Origin: Hibiscus mutabilis
Taxonomy: Eukaryota > Streptophyta > Magnoliopsida > Malvales > Malvaceae
Assembly (NCBI GenBank): GCA_019671005.1
Contig: JAGYYJ010002884.1
Location: forward strand, 1 to 64,000
Length of the DNA: 64,000 bases
Reading direction: 5' to 3'
Positions 57,588-64,000 of the stretch are shown in pieces (the first letter of the stretch is position 1; every line of letters begins with the position of its first letter). The notes beneath the pieces are model-generated. The model did no database searches. It was not told the DNA's origin and worked only from the letters and a program-made list of their open reading frames with translations. The position numbers and the translations under genes are program-made.

Positions 57588-59850
57588 CTAACACCATCCC
57601 ATCATTGGAACATCAAATCTTTTAATTCATATTTTCATAGAACCTTATTCCTTTAGGAAATATTGAAATTTTTTTGATATTTTTAATGTAAGATTTTATT
57701 TCGAATTTGAGTATTGTATATAAAAGATTGTTAGGCTAAATTGTTAATTGATCGAACGGTCAAAGATATTCATATAATTTTATCTTGTTCGAATTTGAAT
57801 CTCACATTTGTCTTTGAAATATAAAACCTCATTACTTAATAATAAAAAGTGTTAGGTGAGTTTATCTATTCAGCTCTATATTTAATTCGGACATAGGGAG
57901 AAATTAGGATGTTAACGGTGGTCTTGTCCTTTAAATGATAAAATTGTTTATAGTTATAAGTTAATACATAATAAAATTATATTTTGATTCTCTAAAAATT
58001 AAAAAAATGTTCAAATCCTAAAAACTATAAATTTGAGTTATACAACAACAAATTTATATTTTAATTCCCATAAAATTTACATTACAATTTTGGCCATCAA
58101 AAAAATTATATTTCGAACATTAGAAAATTCCGTAAAATGAAATAAATTCTGACTTTCCTGAATTGTTTGGCCCAATATATATATATATATATATAGTATG
58201 TATGACAAAAAGAATAATAAATAGGCTTCTTCTACTACTTTTCTTATGTATTAAAAACAAGCGTTGGGTGCATTAGCAAGGCACATTATATTCTCAAGGA
58301 AAGGACGTGAGTTCAAATCTTGGAGATAATATTATTAGAAGGGACAGTCTAGCACTCCAAATATAGACCGTAAGACAGACATGCATTTCATAAAAAAAAC
58401 ACCCACCTCACTATAATAATGAAAATACCTAGTGCTAACCGCATGTTAAGTCTGTGTAATTCAATTTAGTATTGCTAGTATTTTAGGACTTTGTCTGAAT
58501 TTAGAATCTAATATACCTATGCAAATCTTAATGTCCACAAGAGTGGACTTGGCAGTTGGCTTAAAAAGGTTAATATTGTTTATTAATATATTCTTAATTA
58601 AAAATGTGATTATAAAATATTATATATGTTTATAATTTTTCTTAATTTTTGATAAGGCATACATATTTTGCTGACAAAACTGCTCGAATTTGGGTTTCCT
58701 AAAATGAAAATCTCATTGACCACTCGTTAAGTTCTTTAATTAATGTATTTAAGTTTTCTCTTATTACTTAAAAGTGTTAATTCTTTTATGTTAGTAACGT
58801 TTTGTTTCAAGAATATTCGTTGTCCGATAATTATATAGAGCTTAACTATATTTAGAAGCGAGTAAAACTCGACTGAACTAGAAAATTTTAATTTTTTTTT
58901 GTCTCGACATGAAAAAACTCAGCTCGTAATTCATAAACTCGACTCGAAATAAATTTCAAATCAAGATTGAGTTGTAAAATAGAAAATCGAATAATTTGAA
59001 TTTTTTAATAATTAATAGATAGATTTTCAAGTTTGAATCAAATCCCTCAATTGTGCTATATATACCACATATGAAGAAATATATATGTGTATTGTATATG
59101 AATATAGAAAGCAGTTTAAATTAAAATCAGTTTGTACTATAACATTATAGATAATTACAATTAAATTTATACAGAAACTCGAAAACTCGACTATAATGGA
59201 ATAAAAAAAATTCAAATAATGTTTGAAACGTAAAATATGACTAATAAACTCGACTAACTCAAAAAAACTTAATTCGACTCGATCGAATGCTCCCTAACTA
59301 TATCTAAAATAGGATGAAATCATACATTTAAAACAAAATAAAAATTTTAAATATTTTCTTTTCATCCATAAAACCCTAACGTAAAATTTTATTCATATTA
59401 AGTAGAAGTTTTCTTACAACTACTCGTAATAATGATGGAAAGACGTTAAAATGAATGTTTGGTCCGTGTAAGACACGTGCTGTAAGAGAGTTTGACTAAG
59501 CACTATCACACACTGTCATCATTGTCGGGAGTTTTAAGTCCACTGCAGGAATCAAATACAATTATAGGAGTTTAATCTCAGTTTAACCGAGGATTAACCA
59601 TGGTTTAATCCACTTAAACCCCAGAAGTTACTGTCTTTATTGGGTTTCACTGTTTCTCATTCCACTCGCCATCATCGCTAAAAGGAATCAAAATGCTTTT
59701 AATTCCTACAAAGACACCCCAATTTGTTTGTTTTATTGCTTCACTGTTCATACAAACAAAACCCCCCAACAAATGACAATTTGCATCAACTAAAAAGCAT
59801 TCAGAAACCTCCATTATTTGAGCTACTTCCTGCTTTAGAAAGCAGTGGCA
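57588..59850. other. Intergenic region with a (TA)n run and a SINE-like scrap
   Basis: AT-rich, noncoding. A (TA)n microsatellite lies at 58168-58193. Near 58258-58325 a segment with GCGTTGGGTGCATTAGCAAGG and GTGAGTTCAAATCTTGG looks like a degenerate tRNA-derived repeat. From about 59450 composition changes toward the trehalose-phosphate synthase promoter. Confidence 0.45.
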
Positions 59851-60461
59851 GCAGCAGAATCTTTTGTTCTTTCTCTTAAGCTTCCAAAGGTAAAATTTTC
59901 ATCCTCTTAGCTGCAATAATGTTTTTTTTCTTCTTCTTACCCTTTGTTTCTTTTTTATCATTTCATTCATGAAGGTTGGTTGCTTGTACATTTTTTATGT
60001 TTTTCAAGTACATGTATGTATGTGTTAATTGACAATCTGGGTTTGAGTTTCATTAGAATGTGTGATTTTTAGCTTTTGGGTATCTAGTTTTGTTGGTTCT
60101 TTTTGGGGTTCAGGTCAAACCAGTGACGGTTGCCACTAGTGAGATTCCCTTTTTTTTTTCTTCTTTGTAAGTGCCTGGACTTGTTTGGTCCGTTCATGTT
60201 TGAAGAATCATATGTCAATTCTGAAAGTATTTTCAATGGAATTTATCTTATGCTGATGTTTGTTGAAGATTTCATCGCTTGTTCATTTGTTGGATCGAAG
60301 GATATACGAGTCGAATTCGTATTTTCCACCGTTATTTGGGTTCTGATTGCATTTGTTACTGTGTTTTTCTTTGAAGACTTTATCAACTCTGTGTTCTGCA
60401 ATTACCAGAGGCAACAAAGGGTCCTTGTTTGTTGGTTGGTTTGTTTGTTAGCTGTCCTGTC
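59851..60461 (+). promoter_or_regulatory. Probable 5' UTR exons and introns of the trehalose-phosphate synthase gene
   Basis: Candidate junctions are a donor at 59890 (AAG|GTAAAA), an acceptor ending at 60114 (TTCAG), a strong donor GTAAGT at 60167 and an acceptor TTACCAG ending near 60409. One or two leader introns are therefore likely. An open frame with an ATG at 60199 overlaps the main start in another frame, but it would be removed if the 60167-60409 intron is spliced. Transcript data would be needed to fix the leader. Confidence 0.4.
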
Positions 60462-63206
60462 ATGGTTTCGAGGTCTTATTCGAATCTCTTGGACCTTGCC
60501 TCTGGTGGTTCCCCGAGCTTCAGTGGAGAAAGAAAGAGGTTTCCTCGAGTGGCTACCGTCCCCGGACTCTTGTCTGAGGTAGATGATGAGAGCTGCAACA
60601 GTGTTGGCTCCGATGCTCCTGTTTCTCAAGAACGGATGATTATCGTGGGAAACCAGCTTCCGCTTCGAGCACATCGAAATGAAGACAACGGAGAGTGGTG
60701 CTTTAGCTGGGATGAAGATTCACTTCTTTTGCAGCTCAAAGATGGGATCGGAGAAGATGTAGAGGTAATCTATGTAGGTTGTCTTAAAGAGGAGATTGCT
60801 CCTAACCAACAAGATGATGTGTCCCAAATGTTGCTCGAAACTTTCAAATGTGTCTCTGCCTTCATACCTCCTGAGCTTTTTACTAAGTACTACCATGGAT
60901 TCTGTAAACAACATCTGTGGCCTTTATTTCACTACATGCTCCCTCTATCACCGGATCTTGGGGGTCGGTTCAATCGCTCCCTTTGGCAAGCTTATGTTTC
61001 GGTGAACAAGATTTTTGCCGACAAAGTGATGGAAGTGATAAGCCCTGATGATGATTATGTGTGGGTTCATGACTATCATTTGATGGTTTTACCAACATTT
61101 CTAAGGAAGAGGTTTAATAGGGTGAAGCTCGGATTCTTCCTCCATAGTCCTTTCCCGTCATCCGAAATATATAGGACACTTCCTGTAAGAGATGAAATTC
61201 TAAGAGCACTACTCAATTCCGACCTCATCGGGTTTCATACTTTTGATTATGCCAAGCACTTCCTCTCGTGTTGTGGTAGAATGCTCGGTCTTTCTTATCA
61301 ATCAAAGCGTGGCTACATAGGGCTTGAATATTATGGTCGCACGGTGAGCATTAAAATCCTTCCAGTTGGGACTCATATAGGACAGCTCCAATCTGTGCTG
61401 AATCTTCCCGAGACTGAAGCTAAGGTGGCCGAGTTGCTCTATAAATTTAGGGGTCGAACTGTTATGCTCGGGGTTGATGACATGGACATTTTCAAGGGAA
61501 TCAGTCTGAAGCTTTTGGCAATGGAGCAATTGCTCACGCAACATCCTGAGAATATAGGTGAAGTTGTATTGGTTCAAATTGCAAATCCCGCTAGAGGCCG
61601 AGGAAGAGATGTACAGGAGGTCCTGTCTGAAACTTATGCCACAGTGAAGAGGATTAATAACAGGTTTGGAAGACGGGGATATGATCCAGTGGTTTTGATC
61701 GATAACCCTCTCCCATTTTACGAGCGAATTGCTTATTATGTCATTGCTGAGTGTTGTCTGGTTACAGCTGTGAGGGATGGTATGAATCTTATTCCATATG
61801 AGTACATTATATGCCGACAAGGAAACGAAAAGCTAGATGAGACCCTAGGACTCGATCCATTGGCACAAAAAAAGAGCATGCTGGTTGTTTCTGAATTTAT
61901 TGGATGCTCACCATCTCTTAGTGGGGCTATTCGAGTAAATCCATGGAACATCGATGCTGTGGCTGAAGCTATGGATTCTGCACTGATTGTCTCCGAGGCT
62001 GAAAAGCAACTACGGCATGAGAAGCACTATAGATATGTGAGTACGCATGATGTGGCATATTGGGCACGCAGCTTTTTCCAGGATCTTGAGAGGGCTTGTG
62101 GGGATCATTTGAGGAGGAGGTGCTGGGGAATCGGTTTTGGTTTAGGATTCCGAGTAATAGCTTTGGATCCGAATTTTAGGAAGCTTTCGGTCGAGCATAT
62201 TGTTTCGGCTTACAAGAGAACCAAGAACCGTGCGATACTTTTGGATTATGACGGCACCTTGATGCCGACTGGTTCACTAAATACTACTCCCAACATGGAG
62301 GCTGTTGGAATCTTGAACAATCTGTGCAGAGACCCCAAGAATGTTGTTTTCCTCGTCAGTGGAAAAGATAGAAAGACTCTAACTGAGTGGTTTTCCTGTT
62401 GCGAGAAGCTCGGACTTGCAGCTGAGCACGGTTATTTTATCAGGTCTGCTTCTTTTCTTTTTTTCTCGATCTTGTTTGTTGTTAACTTGCCCTACTGCTT
62501 ATTATCATTATTTTCCTTCAGGCCAAACCATGATTCAGGTTGGGAAACATGCGTCTCTCTGCCGGACTTCGATTGGAAGCAGATTGCCGAGCCGGTGATG
62601 AAATTATACACTGAAACAACAGATGGTTCTACCATCGAGACTAAAGAGAGTGCTCTCGTGTGGAATTACCTGCATGCAGATCCTGATTTCGGATTTTGCC
62701 AGGCTAAGGAGCTTTCCGATCACCTTGAAAGTGTTCTTGCGAACGAGCCAGTTTCAGTTAAGAGTGGCCAGCATGTTGTAGAAGTTAAACCTCGGGTTAG
62801 TAGTACCGCTTCATATTAGATGTATTCCGTTATTGCATGAATTTGTTGAGATTGCTTCATACTGCTAATTTTGCAGGGTGTGAACAAGGGCCTTGTCGCC
62901 GAACACCTTCTCACGTCAATGCGACAAAAAGGAAAGCTTCCCGATTTTGTTCTTTGCATCGGGGACGACCGGTCAGATGAGGACATGTTCGAGGTGATCA
63001 TGCGTGCAAAGACCGGTCCCCGTCTCTCTCCAGTTGCAGAGGTGTTTGCCTGCACTGTCGGGCAGAAACCTAGCAAGGCGAAATACTACGTTGAAGACCG
63101 GAGTGAGATTTTGAGAATGTTGCAGGCTCTAGCCAATTCTTCTGAACAGGCAGCAAAAACAGCTCCCACCCTGTCTTCTGGCGGTGTGATTATCGGCAGA
63201 GAGTGA
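60462..63206 (+). CDS. TPS: Class II alpha,alpha-trehalose-phosphate synthase
   Basis: Three exons, 60462-62443, 62522-62795 and 62877-63206, with phases 2 and 0, give 861 residues, the usual length for class II members (TPS5-TPS11). It begins MVSRSYSNLLDLASG, like TPS7-10 proteins. The N-terminal glycosyltransferase-20 domain spans about residues 60-545 (WVHDYHLMVLP, FFLHSPFPSSEIYR, VRDGMNLIPYEYI, SEFIGCSPSLSGA). The C-terminal trehalose-phosphatase-like domain carries LLDYDGTLMP (Asp595, Asp597), LVSGKDRKT and GDDRSDEDMF (about 781-790). Class II proteins bind sugars or phosphates and are thought to act as regulators with SnRK1 and 14-3-3 proteins, with little or no synthase activity. No lesion seen. 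The subgroup is not firmly assigned. Confidence 0.96.
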
Positions 63207-64000
63207 TCGGCTTGAGTCCCCTACATGTTTGTTTTTCGTATCATTCTGTATACATTGAATTTCTCAATTAGTAGAGTTTTCTGGGAAAAGAACATTAAAA
63301 GTATTGAGCTTCTGGTCTTTGCTTATATCTAGTGTTGAATAAATGGAGAGTTTTGCTATTGCCTGTTGCATAACTCATGTTGATTAATTCTTGAATTTGT
63401 TAAACCAAGCATCTAACTCGTGTTTGATTTTATTCCCGAGTCTGTTTATCAACATGTATGGGCCATGGACATAGGTTTTAGTAATTTTATTTTTGGCTTA
63501 AAGGTAACATAAGCCCCTGAACTTTAGGGAGAAAAATTATATCCTTAAACCTTTTTTTACTTAATTAAGCTTTTATATTCTAAAACTTCATCAATTCACT
63601 TTTTGACTAATCTTGACTGTTAAATTTAACAATTTTATTGAATATGTTAGTATAACTTATCGTGTTATAATATTATCAATTGACATTTTCAAAAAAATTG
63701 TTTTATTTAAAAAATTCTAAAAATTTTATAAAACTTATAAAAAATAATTTTTAAAAAATATATAAATATCACATGACAGAACTGTAGTGTGTCACGTGCT
63801 CAAGAAAAAATTATAAAAAAATAGTCAAAATTAGTCAAAAGACTTGATTGATTAAATTTATTAGTTTGATGACTTAATTGAGGGTAAAAAAATCAGCAGC
63901 TTATTTTTTTTTTCAAAAGTTCACGGATTTCAAACTCCCTTAAACCTTTATTTTTTTTAATGCCACCAGAATCTGCAAGTAAATCATCCAGTTAATCACA
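63207..64000. other. 3' flank of the TPS gene and repeat-derived DNA
   Basis: Probable 3' UTR to about 63330. From 63490, phrases such as AGCCCCTGAACTTTAGGG and TGATGACTTAATTGAGGG resemble the foldback class seen elsewhere in the window, but the other end would lie beyond 64000. No gene. Confidence 0.4.

Overview
The window is nuclear DNA of a flowering plant, with intron-rich genes set in very AT-rich intergenic DNA full of decayed transposons. Every recognisable gene is a eudicot family with GT..AG introns and no operon structure. Protein likeness, as I recall it, points to a Malvaceae-type genome such as Gossypium; that placement is inference, since no search could be run. No CRISPR array, organelle segment, rRNA gene or intact tRNA gene was seen.

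Layout: (1) 461-6173 holds two damaged genes on +: a bHLH79-like factor with a single in-frame TAG, and a 5'-truncated PP2A catalytic-subunit pseudogene. (2) 7176-9776 (-) is an intact two-exon myosin-binding (GTD-binding/zein-binding) membrane protein. (3) 14335-15771 (-) is a one-repeat MYB gene with a complete but slightly altered MYB repeat and a broken 3' exon. (4) 17.1-20 kb is transposon debris: a LINE RNase H scrap, a pogo/Tigger-like end and an inverted-repeat element. (5) 20490-23640 (+) is an intact nuclear-looking coiled-coil protein with an E2F-like palindrome upstream. (6) 24-29 kb is repeat-rich: small inverted-repeat elements, LTR-like DNA, an unidentified gene relic and short foldback elements. 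(7) 29383-32968 (+) is an intact MOB1. (8) 35342-36618 (+) is an intact small plant-specific protein. (9) 36.6-40 kb is LTR-like DNA and a LINE RT scrap. (10) 40705-44847 (-) is plastid glycerol-3-phosphate acyltransferase (ATS1), complete except for one missing base in exon 7. (11) 48776-50132 (+) is an intact NADPH-thioredoxin reductase. (12) 51713-52765 (+) is an acidic plant protein, followed by an inverted HSFA1 3' fragment. (13) 54-59 kb is the repeat showpiece: two long-inverted-repeat elements lying head to tail, 55159-56910 and 56921-57578, with 9-bp target duplications and many ACACGTGT cores. (14) 60462-63206 (+) is an intact class II trehalose-6-phosphate synthase.

The genes do not form one pathway. 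The common themes are gene attrition and foldback elements. Five of eleven recognised protein genes are broken, ranging from one-base lesions (bHLH79, ATS1) to heavy decay (PP2A, HSFA1). This would suit a duplicated genome losing spare copies. Nothing here is a clear new biological system; the tandem foldback pair carrying G-box palindromes and tRNA-like segments is the most unusual structure I found.
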